The notes: generated by a model not told the origin, from the sequence alone. 64,000 bases of DNA from Cristatella mucedo (GCA_009760855.2 WPIO01000121.1:891001-955000); one strand, 5' to 3'. Shown: positions 1 through 10,664, counted from the stretch's first letter. Translations and numbers: made by a program.

Positions 1-385
1 GGTCTTGTGTTGCCCCCAATGATTTGTAGGCGCAGTACGAATGCACCCAGGTGGCCGAGCGCCGCAAAGACGAAAAAACTCTTCTAAGTTAAGTTCTCTT
101 CGAAGTTAAGAGAAACGAAACTCTCGCAGCTTAGTATAGAAAAGTCAGCATCCAAAATAAAGGCGTCGTTTTGATGGCAGCAGAGAGTTACAGTCATTTG
201 ACAGCGGCCATAACGTTCACTGACGGCTCCGTGATCTCGAGCTCAAATCAGCTCAGATGCTCAAATGCCGAGTTCGGAATCACGACTGAATGCTTTTGGC
301 ATGGCTTCGGCTTTTATGCGGCTTTGGCCATAGATTATGCCGTAATATGTTCCCTAGCCGTTGCAATTCATTAACCACGAATAGT
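1..385. other. unassigned sequence at window start
   Basis: No LINE, SINE or exon signature is recognisable here. The only open frame (171-374, +) is short, has no splice signals and looks like chance. Confidence 0.4.
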
Positions 386-387
386 AT

Positions 388-776
388 TAGCAATACCAGT
401 GTAGTAATACTAGTAATAAAGTGCATAATGCCCTCTGAGAGAACTTAATCTCTTTTTTAGGCACTGTACATATGGTGTAAAGGAAGCATGATCATATGAT
501 CAGTAATGACATGGACAATGTCAACAAGTATAACATGTTCGGATGTGACATGCACAGGGTCAGCTTGCAAAGATGGTTAGTGGCAGCATGCACAGTGTCA
601 GCACGCATAAACACACAAAGAACAAAATATTACGGATTCACTAAATGCTGTGACAGATGGGTGATTGTTTATCTTTATTTTAGGTTGTCAAGTTAGAGAA
701 TGTCGGGAAGTCAGTTGGAAGTGAGTTCCAGGCTTTGGGAGCATACGAACTAAAGGTACGGTCTCCAAACTCTGCA
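388..776 (-). mobile_element. L2-A LINE, 3' end (antisense)
   Basis: Read on the minus strand this is the last 0.4 kb of the L2-A family: the end of the ORF, then the 3' UTR with its GCATGCTGACACTGTGC-like repeats, then the tail (rc of 'gagagaacttaatctc', 'aggcactgtac') and a short TTA-rich end at the left. It directly abuts an oppositely oriented L2-A copy at 777. Confidence 0.85.
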
Positions 777-1396
777 GCAGGACTTGCCAGTCACGAGCGT
801 CGAAGTTACCACTTCACATCACTTCTTGCCGACCTGCACTGGCTCCCAGTCAAGAAACGCATCGATTTCAAGGTTTTTGTCGCTCACGTTTAGGTTCATT
901 CATTCTTTGGCTCCAGCCTACCTATCAGGTGTACTCCTCCGCAAGGCTAAGCATCGTACCACCGGCTTTTCGGAATGTAACTGTTTACCTATACCTCGTA
1001 CACACCTTAAATATTTTGGAGACCGTGCCTTTAGTTCGTATGCTCCCAAAGCTTAGAACTCACTCCCGAATTGCGTCAAGACACCTCCTGAAGTGACCAG
1101 ATTTAAAAAGAAATTAAAAACGAATCTATTTATCACAGCATTTAGTGGGCCCCTGTAATTCGTCCTTTATATGCTTATGCGTGCTGACACTGTGCATGCT
1201 GCCACTAACCACACTTGCATGCTGACCCTGTGCATGTCACAACTAACCATGTTACTCTTGTTGGTTATTGAGCATGCTAGCACTAACAATTCGATAGCGC
1301 TTCCATTGCAGCAACTGTTAAGCGCCTAGAAAGAGAATGAGTTCTCTGAGGGCGCTTTATCTAATGTATTAATGTTCCTATTATTATTATTAAAAG
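777..1396 (+). mobile_element. L2-A LINE, 5'-truncated 3' end
   Basis: The translation contains the C-terminal block typical of CR1/L2 elements (LHWLPVKKRIDF, then GDRAFSSYAPKA), broken by in-frame stops. It is followed by the 3' UTR, the tail 'ttctctgagggcgctttatc' and an (ATT)n end near 1380. It forms an inverted pair with the fragment to its left. Confidence 0.85.
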
Positions 1397-1440
1397 TGGG
1401 TGGTGCTATGCATAGCCTGGTGGGGGGTTGTTCTCATGGA

Positions 1441-2010
1441 AAGGATGGAGCCAAAGATTGAAGAAACCTAAAAGTGACTTACATAACCTTCAAGTCGATA
1501 CAGTGCTTGACTGGTAGCCAGTTCAGATCGGTAAGAAGTGATGTGATATAGAAACTATGACAATTTCTGACAAGCCTAGCAGCAGAATTTTGCACCAATT
1601 GTAAAAGCCTGATTGCACAGAACGGTAGACCAGTAAGCAGTGAGTTATTGAAATCGAGACGAGGTGTCACAAATGCACGGACCAATTTGGATGTAGTATC
1701 CCTGTCTAAGGTGCGGATGTAACGAATACATTCAGCAAGGGTGTGCATAGAGTTTTGACGTGGTGGAGGGCTGGAAGGGATCAATGCTAAGTTACAACTG
1801 AGTGTCATCTGCATTCAAGTGAAAGCCTAGATCGTGCTTGGCGATCACATTGGCAAGAGGGAGAGTATAAATTGTGAAGAGAAGCGGACCAAGTAAAAAG
1901 TCCTGAGGTATCCCAGACTTCCCATGATTCCTCGGATAATCTTTTTTTCCCGTTCGCATCAGTACTCCGGAGCCTTCCACTGTGATACTACTTCAACCAC
2001 TGCAGTGCAG
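1441..2010 (-). mobile_element. L2-A LINE, RT/C-terminal fragment (dead)
   Basis: The minus-strand frames (1980-1792, then 1814-1479) read [16 protein letters not shown], then [10 protein letters not shown], then SKLVRAFVTPRLDFNNSLL and SAARLV. These are RT motif C and the downstream thumb/C-terminal region. The catalytic YADD has become NADD and the frames are shifted, so the copy is inactive. The 3' UTR is absent. Confidence 0.85.
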
Positions 2011-2464
2011 TCTATAGATGTGCTATACTGTGGATGGCATGCGGATCTGTGAGGCCTTGATGTAAATTAGCCGCGAATTCAGGTTGGAGATGAATCGTAG
2101 CCCTCTCGGGGGAGCAAGACTTGACTCACGTGACTCAAGTTTCACTGAGTTCAGTTGGGAGAGCGGCCGAGCGCGAGCAATGAGAAGTAAATCCTTATTT
2201 CAAACTACAAACAAATATCTAAATACGTGTTATAATAACTGATTGATTAAAAAAATATACATATATATTTAAAAACATATAATAACTAGTTAAATAAAAG
2301 AAAAAGAAAAATAAATACACGTGTAACGCCAAACGCTCTACGGACTAAGCGTACCTCGCCGCTATCCAAGTGGCGTCGCCAGACTGACTGCCGAGTTCGA
2401 TTTGGTGAGCGTCTACTCGTCCTAAGCAAGTCACCTCATCGCCTGCAGCTTTTCTGGCGCTAAC
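2011..2464. other. unassigned, partly AT-rich spacer
   Basis: Positions 2200-2330 are strongly AT-rich with runs of ATATAT and AAATAA. The rest is ordinary unique-looking sequence. No exon or repeat family was recognised. Confidence 0.4.
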
Positions 2465-3320
2465 CTATTTATGCAACAATGTAATGCAATGTATCTTTGT
2501 CTGTAACTCCACAAAGCCGCAAAGAATATGTGGATGTTAAGCAGGAGAGTTTTTAAAGCGCACTCACAGCCTAAGCGGCTTTCGGTACGCATAGGGTAGC
2601 CAACACACTTCGTCTCACGCTACAAAGAGACGATGGGAAGCATAGCAGAGTCAGGAGAGCAGCTGAGGTAGTGAGTAGCATGGAAGTAGCAGCTCAGGAC
2701 CGCTGAAAAAGATGAGCCATAGTCGGCAGCCGAACAGCAGTTGTCGTTGCGTAAGAATCGTGGACGCGAGCTCCACAGTCTAGGACCTGCAGAGCTAAAG
2801 CTTCTGTCGCCAACGATCTTTAAGTGGAGGAATGAGACAGCTAATTTATCGTCCACATAGGACCTCAGGGCACGAACAGGCTGAAACTGATGTAGCAGTT
2901 CAGCTAGGTACGAAGGAGCCAAGCCTTGGCGGGCCTTGTGGGTCTGCGTAAGAACTTGGCTCTATATCCGTTGATCAACCGGCAGTCATCCTAGCGATTT
3001 TATCAAAGGAGACACGTGGTCAAATCTCTTGGACTTGAAAAAATAGCCTTGCAGCCATACTCATAGCCATTTGCAGTTGCCTGGTGGCTTCCTTTGGCAG
3101 CCCAGCCAAAAGGGAATTACAATAATCCAACCGAGAAAAAAACTAAGGAGCTAGCTAATTTTTTTGCAAGCCACCGCTAAAGACAGCTCCTAATCTTGGA
3201 TCAGGCGTGATGTCCAGCTGTAGAATTAGTCTTCTGAATGAAGCTTTAAAAATTTAGGCAGCTGTCCAAAATGACACCTAAATTTCGAGCACTTGGTGAT
3301 GGTCGCACAACAGAATCACC
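2465..3320 (-). mobile_element. L2-B LINE, 3' half (antisense)
   Basis: The minus-strand frame 2922-2620 carries the second LINE family's C-terminal block: MAPSYLAELLHQFQPVRAL, then GDRSFSSAGPRLW and SCSPDSAMLP. The element ends at the left with the family tail, which includes 'ctgtaactccacaaag' and an ATGTA-like repeat. The coding part is broken by stops. L2-B is distinct from L2-A in both protein and tail. Confidence 0.85.
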
Positions 3321-3354
3321 TATTTACGGTTGCCAAGGGGCAGTGAGTTCGTGG

Positions 3355-4170
3355 CGTGAACTGGATCTAGATGCAACGCACGAACAGAGGGTTTTACTTT
3401 ATAGACTTTATTCGCGAGCGCACAACGTCTCTGCGCGTCCAGTCCAGTTTCATCCACGCGCTCCTCGCAAGCGCTCGGTACGACGCACGCGTGCGTACCG
3501 GAGCCCGCGCCGTATAACGAGAGCGCTCCGTATGAGGAGAGCGCTCCTGCCGAGGAAGCAGCGAGCGGCGCCGTTTCGCGCTCCCGCCGGGGCCCCGCAG
3601 AAACCTCCGCGCGTGCTCGGAACGCCGCTCTAGTGGAGACCCCTTTTGCGCAAAAACTCCGGGAAAAAACGTTCCTACGTCGCCTCAAGCTAAACGGGGA
3701 GATGAGCCATCGACCGCGTCCGTGTGCTCATACGACCAACCGTGTCAGTCGCGCACCGACCGGTACAGGGGCTTCGACGCCTTGAACGGCTTGAGCTATC
3801 CGTCCCCGCCGGCCCTGCCTTAAATAAAACTTAAATAAAGTTCTACGTGCGGGCAATCGGCGCTTCTCGCGAAGCCATAAAATAGCCTGCAATGACACTT
3901 TGCTACATAAACCTGACTCACCGTTCGTCTGCCAAGACATAGAACCGCCTGGCTGCCAGAGCGCTGCTGAGCCGTAAATCGTACATCGTAAAGGCGATGC
4001 AGAGCGCCGCTGATGCAGTGGCCCGTGGGTGCCCGCTTTGTGGGCGTGTCACAGCAGTCACGTGGCTCCGCCCAGACTGAGCCGTAAACCGTACATCGTA
4101 AAGGCGACGTATCGCCTACACGCATTTACGCCGTAAATCGATAAACCAGGAGCTATAAACCTCAACATCT
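3355..4170. repeat. dispersed ~0.8-kb repeat, copy 1
   Basis: This segment is closely repeated at 11228-12005, with shared blocks such as 'gactttattcgcg', 'gcgctcctgccgaggaagc' and 'tcacgtggctccgcccagac'. It holds AATAAA on both strands and no convincing coding frame. The minus-strand orientation starts near TGAGGTT and ends near GATCCA, so a solo LTR is conceivable. I found no target-site duplication, so the class is left open. Confidence 0.75.
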
Positions 4171-4239
4171 CAACATATAGAGTGAAATGCGAAACCAATT
4201 GTATGCAATAAAAACAACCAAGCTGTGACTCATCTAGAA

Positions 4240-4350
4240 CGACTATAAAGCCTTCACTGTTGCAGCAAATGTAAAGCGCCTAGAGAGAGATTAAGTTCTC
4301 CGAGGGCACTTTATCGAGTGAATCATCATTATTATTATTATTATTCCCTC
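4240..4350 (+). mobile_element. L2-A tail-only fragment
   Basis: Only the last ~90 bp of L2-A is present: 'cagcaaatgtaaagcgcc', then 'agagattaagttctccgagg', ending in (ATT)n at 4327-4346. It is an extremely 5'-truncated LINE copy or the tail of an L2-A-dependent SINE. Confidence 0.75.
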
Positions 4351-4499
4351 CCCCGCTTGGCGATACGCTGCAAATGCGCGTTCAATATTTGCGACCGAGG
4401 TGCACTTCCGCGCTTTAGGATGTTGAATTGCCGTTCTAACCTGTGCTCACAATCGTCGACGCCGACGCAAACCGTCGGTCCAAACACCGCCATTATAGT

Positions 4500-4740
4500 G
4501 TCGCAGGCAGGACTTGAGTGGTGAGCGGTGATGGCACTCACTAGGTAAGGTGGTTGCTTTACCTCGGGACCGAGGCCGTGTAAAGCAGCCGTCTTATGAC
4601 CTCGGTGCCGAGATCGCGGGCTCAAATCCTGAGCTGGGCAATCCTTTTTTATTGCCACTGCGAGCGGCGGCGATATCCGGCAAGGTTCTGCTGTCGCTAT
4701 GATACGAAAGAGACTGTTAAAACAGCTAGTAATTTTATTG
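4500..4740 (+). mobile_element. SINE1 (tRNA-derived), copy 1
   Basis: A tRNA-like head carries a B-box-like 'gggctcaaatcct' at about 4619. The body 'attgccactgcgagcgg' and the end 'aacagctagtaatttt' follow. Four more copies in the window share the same order: B box, 'attgcc..ctgcaagcggcgg', then 'ttaaatcag'. Unlike SINE2 it lacks the L2-A tail. Confidence 0.75.
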
Positions 4741-4969
4741 AGCGAGCCGCTAAAGATCTAAAGAGAGTGCCGCCACAGCGGAGATCCACCACAGCGAATC
4801 CGCTGCCGTGCGGCTGCAGCTTCCAAGTGGCTCGCTCTGAGCGGCGGCCTGAACAGTTGCCCGAGTCGGCGTCAAGAGTCGACGAACGCTCCGGCGGAGA
4901 ATTCCGGGGCAGCGTGCGTCGCGGAAAATTTGCACGCGGCGAGCAGCCACAGCGAGTCCTTTACTTCCG

Positions 4970-4975
4970 TTTATT
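4970..4975 (-). terminator. polyadenylation signal of the minus-strand gene
   Basis: AATAAA on the minus strand lies 35-40 nt beyond the stop codon at 5010-5012. That short 3' UTR fits the terminal exon proposed for 5374-5010. Confidence 0.4.
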
Positions 4976-5009
4976 CCGGGGGGGCGGCGGGCATATTCCG
5001 CTTGCGCCG

Positions 5010-5374
5010 TCAGTTCACCACGTCAATCTCCTCTTCGTCGCTCGCTTGGACCCACGGGCGGAAGATTTTCCCGAAGGTCGAATCGAGAGCGGCCCTACCG
5101 CCACCTCCGACAGCGAGTCCTTTACTTCCGTTTATTTTCCCGGCCGAATCGAGAGCCGCGGCTGAGCCGCTTCCGCCGCCGCTTCCGCCGCGCCGCGGGC
5201 GCTTCGACTTCCGCTCACCGGGGGCCGCCGCCGCCTCGGCCGCCGCAAGGTTCCGCCTGAGAGCGCCGCGTGGCTGCCGCTGTGCTTGCGCCGCAGCCGC
5301 AGCCGCGGCCGCGTCGAGCTCAGCCTGAAGCGACGCTCTCTTCCACATTTCCGCTCCGATCCGTGCCTTTAGTT
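5010..5374 (-). CDS. unrecognised gene, terminal coding exon
   Basis: On the minus strand an acceptor (ggctttcag) is followed by 2 + 363 nt ending in TGA. The exon begins ELKARIGAEMWKRASLQAEL, then a poly-Ala run, a Gly/Ser/Arg-rich segment, and a C-terminus KIFRPWVQASDEEEIDVVN. The upstream exon (5944-5696) ends in phase 1 (..LEYLDYFI, then G), which joins exactly and makes one continuous amphipathic helix, a good argument for the splice. An alternative acceptor in the same phase lies at 5401. A GTGAGC donor at about 5238 could instead remove the acidic end. I do not recognise the family. A coiled-coil nuclear protein is possible, but that is a guess. Confidence 0.5.
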
Positions 5375-5695
5375 CTGAAAGCCGCGCGAGACCGTCGCAG
5401 GCTAGAGCGGCGGCGTCGGCGCGCGCCGATGCACAACATTTCCGGCGAGCGGAACGAATGAATGCGATGCCTGAGATTCGTTTTCGCGCGCCGCGCGGGG
5501 GCGCGCGCGCGGTGCGCAGCGCCCGCCGAGAGAGCTCGATCTCTGTACGCTGCGGGCGCTTCGAATGCGCCGCTCCTCCACTTCCACGCTCTCGCACTTC
5601 TACTCTTCCTCCGCGAGGCTCCGCGAGTCGCATGGTCGCCGAGTGCATGCACCTCGACCTCTCGGTCGACTGTAAGGCGAGCGCCCACTACTTAC

Positions 5696-5944
5696 CGATG
5701 AAGTAGTCGAGGTACTCGAGAGCTGGCGCAACCGTCGCGCCGCCGCCGGTGGCGACATTGGTGACCTCGCGGCCTCGCTGAACCGCCGCGGAGGAATCCG
5801 CGGCGGCGGCGGCCGCCGCTGGCCTGCCGCCGGGCGCGCTCGGCGGAGGCGATGGCTGCATCGGCGGCAGCTGAGGCTGCGGGTCGCACAGCATCGATAG
5901 CCTCTGAGCCGCCTCGTAGACGCGACGCCGCACGTCCGCTCCGC
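5696..5944 (-). CDS. unrecognised gene, internal coding exon
   Basis: A 249-nt open segment (83 codons) is bounded by an acceptor (ctcgagcgcag) and a strong donor (G|GTAAGT), both in phase 1. It reads VRRRVYEAAQRLSMLCDP, then a Pro/Ala-rich linker, then ATVAPALEYLDYFI. It belongs with the terminal exon 322 bp further along the minus strand. Earlier exons are not secured. A donor-like G|GTAAGTAC at about 7826 on the same strand has no open coding frame behind it and could be a 5' UTR exon. The 16-bp minisatellite at 5960-6056 sits in the intron immediately before this exon. Confidence 0.5.
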
Positions 5945-5959
5945 CTGCGCTCGAGAGAC

Positions 5960-6056
5960 AGCGGCGAGCGTTGGGAGCGGCGAGCGTTGGGAGCGGCGAG
6001 CGTTGGGAGCGGCGAGCGTTGGGAGCGGCGAGCGTTGGGAGCGGCGAGCGTTGGGC
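5960..6056. repeat. 16-bp minisatellite, 6 copies
   Basis: Six head-to-tail copies of AGCGGCGAGCGTTGGG. Because 16 is not a multiple of 3, all frames on the minus strand read the same 16-residue cycle (..RSPLPTLAAPNARRSQ..). That explains several overlapping open frames that are not genes. Confidence 0.95.
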
Positions 6057-8090
6057 GTAGCCGCGAGCCGCCGCCGCCGCAAGTGGCCGCCACCGCCACA
6101 AGTCGCCGCCGCCGCAGCTGCTGCCGTCCGGCGCTCGCGCGTTGGCGCTCGCGCGGCAAGCGCGGCGGCTCAGAATGCGACGTTCGCAGCCGCCGCAGCC
6201 GGCGCCCGTCCGTCCGAGAAGGGCCGCGCGGGGCGAGCCGGCGCGCCCGCGGCGAGCGTTCGCGCGCGAGAAAAATGCAACCGCTGTCCGCCCGCCTCCC
6301 CCCGTCGCGGCTACGAACCGTTTGCCATCGCGGCGAGCTGGTCGCTTATATCGAGGGCTTCGATCGACGCTGCTGCCGCCGCCGCCGCACTGTCGTCACC
6401 GTCGGAAGCGCCGCTGCCGCCGGGTTTCAGGGTCGTCTCGCCTAGCTGTGCCTCACTGTGCTTCGCTGTGCCTCGTGCTTTCCGCTTCCGGGTCCTGCTC
6501 CTGATCTTTCCAGACCTGCTACTTTGCGTAGCTCTCTCTCTCTCTCTCTCTCTCCCTCTCTCTCTCTCTCTGAGCGCGGCGAAAAGGCGAGCGCGTGCGT
6601 GCTGGCAAAACCGCCGGCCTCCCTAGCGTGCCGAGTGGAAGCCGAGTCCGGCACCGCCGTTATGACGCCGACGACCCGAGCGCGCGCGGTGAGAGAGCGC
6701 GGTGCGCGCGCGAGTGACCAAAGTCTCAATCGCGCCCGCGCGGCGAGATCAGGCGGCGGCGGCGGCGGCGGCGGCGGAGGCGAATGATCAAAGCGATCGG
6801 TTCCGCCGCCGCCCTTTCATGTCTTTCACAGCCTGCTAAATGGCTTCCGGCTGCCCGGCGCGGCTCGGCGAGGCAATTCAACCGGTCCCACTCAAGTGCG
6901 AGCGCAACGCGCGGCCGCCTCGTGGAAGCGGCCGCGCAGACCGCCACTTGAGCGGCGGCGGCTCGTCTGCCGTCGTCTTTCGTCGGCGACGTGGGAAGGT
7001 CGCCGCTCGCCGAATCCCACGGCGGACGGCAGCCGGCCGCCGCCGCGGAGGCGCTCGCTGCGACCGTGGCCGCGGCCGTTCGGGCCGCGGCCACGGTCGC
7101 CGTCCATTGTCTCGCTTGAAACTCAAGCCGAACGACAAACTTTGAAACTCAAGACAAAGACAAGGGACGTCTCGCCTCTCTCTGCTTCCGCATTAGTCCG
7201 CTCCGCGGCTCCGCTCGCTCCGCGAGGAGATGCGTGCTAGATAGGCGGCCGCGAAAGTGTCGTCTGCTCGTCGCGGCCGCCGCGTTCAAGATGGGCGGCC
7301 GCCGGTCGCACGACGAAGCATGAAGCATGAACATGCCAGTCGACGCGCAGGGAAGCGAGCACTGGCCGCGATCGGAAATAGAGGCTTTCGCCGCCGCCGC
7401 CGCCGCCCGCCGTTGGGGGCTCGCCGCCGCCGCGGCTCACAGACGCTCGCAGAGCGCGCAGCCGCTGCTACCAGAGCGCGCAGCGACTGCTGCTGCGGTA
7501 GCTGCAAGCGGCTCCGCGATCTCCGAGGCCGAGGCCTAGGCGAGGCGAGCGAGCGCGAAAGGAGACGATTAGCGCGCGTTCGCGCGCGAGGCCCCCCCCT
7601 GCTCTAAAGGCCTGCCACTCGACGAACTGCCCGCGCGCATTCCACGCGCGCGCGCACCGCATTGTGCTTATTTGCAAACGCGCGCGCAGGCGCTAGTTGG
7701 GCGACAGCTGCCCCGGCTAGTTGGGCGACAGCTGCTAGTTGGGCGACAGCTGCCCCGGCGCTGGCTCTTGTTTAATATCTCGCCGATAGTTCGCTACGGG
7801 GGAATATAACGATTCGCGTACTTACCGTCAAAATCCAGAAGAAGTGTCCCGAAGCTAGCGACCCAGTCAAGTCATCAACGCCGGCTACGCCGCGAGCGAC
7901 TGCTCGTTCAGTGCACTCGCAAGCTGGGCGACAAGACCTCGGCAGGAAGTCGAAGGAGCGGCGTAGGAGCCACTGTGAAGGGCGGCCTCACTTCGGAGCT
8001 AGAATCCTGGTGGCAGACGCGCTCGCGTGAGCACCTCGTCTTCCAGGCTAGGACTCGATGCGATGAGATGCAATGCTAAGACTTGATGTT
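6057..8090. other. CpG-rich region without a secured gene
   Basis: Very GC- and CpG-rich sequence with many overlapping stop-poor frames, none framed by convincing splice sites. It contains a CT tract (6533-6571), a (GGC)n tract (about 6753-6780), a hairpin (7061-7099) and three copies of 'ctagttgggcgacagctg' at 7692-7760. It may be the promoter/CpG island of the minus-strand gene ending at 5010. Confidence 0.45.
7061..7099. repeat. 17-bp inverted repeat, 5-nt loop
   Basis: CGACCGTGGCCGCGGCC is followed after GTTCG by its exact reverse complement, forming a perfect GC-rich hairpin. Confidence 0.9.
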
Positions 8091-8104
8091 ATGGCAGCAT
8101 GTCA

Positions 8105-8816
8105 ATGGCAGCACCTCGTGCAGCAGCTCAATGTCTACATTCAAGCAGGTCACTAGTGATCACCGCACAGGTAACTGGTGATCTCGTCCTGAAGTTCATA
8201 TCCCAATCAAAGAAGTCGACAAGTCCTTAGGACCCTATTCCCACTGTCCTGCTCCTACGTGGCATTGATCTGCTGCTGCCATGCATAACTACCATAATTA
8301 ATATGTCATTAGCCTCAGGTCATATCCTGACACCTTTCAATGAAGCTGTAGTCTTGCCACTACTCAAGAAAGCAACACTTTCGACCAAGAGAACGTGAGC
8401 AACTGCCGCCGCCCAGTCTCTCATTTAACATTCCTATCAAAGACATTAGAGTGAGTCGTGGCAGATCAGCTGAACTCATATATTAAAACTTAAAACCTTG
8501 TTAGTAAGTTCCAGTCTGGCATTAGAGCTAATCCCTCCTCAGAGTCAGCATTGCTTCGGGTGTACAACAACTTACTTAGGAATGCAGACCTGGATAGAGG
8601 ATATCTCCTTGCTTTGCTCAATCTTTCGGCATGTTTTGAATCACCAAGCCCTTCATGAGAGCCACTCATCTCGCCTGAGAATCACTGGCACTGTTCTGCA
8701 GTGGTTCAGTTCCTATCTCAGTGGCAGACTCCAGAGTATTGATGTGAATAGACAAGGATAATCTGAGGTACCTCTGAAAGATGGGGTACCTCAGGGCTCC
8801 GTGCTTGGTCCCGTTA
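8105..8816 (+). mobile_element. L2-A LINE, RT 5' part
   Basis: The sequence corresponds to the start of the RT domain of L2-A (compare 51690-50960 antisense). It includes 'ctgcagtggttcag' (LQWFSSYLSGRLQSIDV) and stops just after the QGSVLGP motif. It is interrupted by stops and frameshifts. It abuts an antisense L2-A 3' end at 8817. Confidence 0.8.
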
Positions 8817-9695
8817 ATAATGATAACGCACTTGATAAAGTGTCCTCAGAGAACTCAATCTCTTTCTAGGCGCTTTACATTTGCTGCAAAGGGAAATGCA
8901 ATTGAATGGTGAGTAATATCATGCTTGATAAACAGCATGAATAACATGGTTAAGGGTGACATGCACAGGGTCAGCATGCAAATGTGGTTAGTGGCAGCAT
9001 GCACAGTGTCAGCACGCATAAGCACATCAAGGACGAATCACAGGGACCCACTAAACGCTGTCCTAAATAGGTGTATTTTCAAGTTCTGCTTAAATGTGAT
9101 CAAGTCAGGGGATGGGACGCAAGTCGGGAGGGAGTTCCAGGCTTTGGGGGCGTACGAACTAAATGCAACGTCTCCATAGGATTTGAGGTTTGTACGAGGT
9201 ATTTATTATTATGACTGGTAGCCAGGGCAGGTCGGCAAGAAGTGGAGTAATGTGGCAACTGCGACGCTCACGACAGACAAGCCTAGCTGCAGAGTTTTGC
9301 ACCAGCTGTAATCGCCTGATCGCACATGCCGGTAGGCCAGCAAGCAGTGAGTTGCAGAAGTCGAGACGGGATGTCACGAATGCATGGACCAACTTGGACG
9401 TGGTATCCTTATCTAAACAAGCCCGAATTTTAGCAATATTATCTAGCTGAAAGTAGGCAGATTTGACTGTGGAGCTGATGTGGTCGTCTAACGAGAGGTC
9501 ACTTTGGAACATGACACCTAGATATTGAGCTGATTCAACTGGAGATATGGTGGCAGAGGCGATTTTGAGCGTTAGCCTGTCCAATTTCTGAATCACACTT
9601 GGTTTGCTCATAACTAGTAAGTTAGCTGTTTCGTTGATCAATGTAAGAAAACTTGCGGTCATCCAAGGGCGAATGTCACCAATAAATGCAGTTGT
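8817..9695 (-). mobile_element. L2-A LINE, antisense 3' end with internal deletion
   Basis: The tail (rc of 'aacgcacttgataaagtg', 'ctctttctaggcgcttt') lies at the left. The C-terminal ORF is at 9662-9159 minus: SVIQKLDRLTLKIAS, then SKLVHAFVTSRLDFCNSLL, RLQLVQNSAARLV and LLADLPWLPV. A ~150-bp block present in other copies is missing at about 9201, replaced by TTATTATTA. Confidence 0.85.
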
Positions 9696-9719
9696 TTAGC
9701 TTGGGGCGACATGTACATA

Positions 9720-9872
9720 TATATTAAAATACCCGTGTAGCACCCGTAAGGGAAGTGAATCTCAATCCAGGCACTTCACGCGAGCACGTCACAGAGCTCG
9801 AGCCCACGACCACGATCGTCAAAGGCGAGCACCTCAACTCCTGAGCCAAATCGCAGAGGCTCAGTTGTATAA
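9720..9872 (-). mobile_element. SINE2, antisense copy
   Basis: On the minus strand it reads 'tttggctcaggagttgaggtgctcg', then 'gtcgtgggctcgag' (B-box region), then a tail 'tgcctggattgagattcact'. That is the same order as the SINE2 copies at 20930, 23290 and 24002. Confidence 0.65.
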
Positions 9873-10664
9873 ATAATTAAATACAATAATCTTGTATATA
9901 AATAGGAAGCTTGTCTGGGCAAAATACTTACATATGCTTTTTCACGCTTGCCTAAGCGTGACACACTGCTCATTAAAACTGGATAATTTTTGATTGCGAG
10001 TTATAAAGTACCGGATGAATATTTGGATTGTCTTACGGTGTTTCAGTGTAAGTTCAGATTAAGATTCAGATTCAGTTCAGATTGACGGAGGATGAGCTTA
10101 GCCGCTGAACTAGAGCCGAGCCGCTTGTGAAATAGTCGCAATAAGCCGAGGCTTGTGAAACGTTCGATTTATGATTGTGTCCGAAAGTGATTATTGTCTG
10201 ACTTATGACCTACTTACTATATTTAAGCTTGGGCACGATCCCAGTCGCTCTCTCTCTCTCTCTTAAAGCAACTGTCTGCTGGTCTGTGAGTATTGAAACT
10301 GAGCGTGAATGAGCCGTTTGGAATTCGCCTGTCGCACCGGCCGTAATATGTAGCCTAGAGTGTGCACTTTTTCCCCACTACTGTGTTCATGCTAGCGCTG
10401 TTGGCGGAATATCGAGTGCTTTGTCGTTAACATTGACATGTTGCTAGCTTCCGGTCTTAGCACATTACTCGCGTTGTGCCGCTACCAGAATGGGTCTCGC
10501 GGTCATAGCAACAGTAAAAGCGGTAGTATCGTCGTGTACTGGCAAGTTGGCATTGTACGCTTGGTCCAAATAACATATTTTATGAAATTCTCTTTCGAAT
10601 ATTTTAAATATATATATATAGTAGCAATAATAAATTTGCATAGCGAAATCAGAGAACTTAGTCT
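9873..10664. other. unassigned sequence
   Basis: Mixed-composition DNA without a recognised exon or repeat. It has a short CT run at 10245-10263 and (TA)6 near 10609. Confidence 0.4.

Noticed and set aside
5010-5060. Homology of DEEEIDVVN to the acidic segment of MYC proteins
   Set aside because: Only eight residues of low-complexity acidic sequence match, at a C-terminus rather than before a bHLH-zip domain. Treated as coincidence.
7820-7900. Coding exon ending at G|GTAAGTAC on the minus strand
   Set aside because: The donor looks good, but the phase-1 frame meets stops within 50 bp upstream and no phase-1 acceptor is present. At best a 5' UTR exon.
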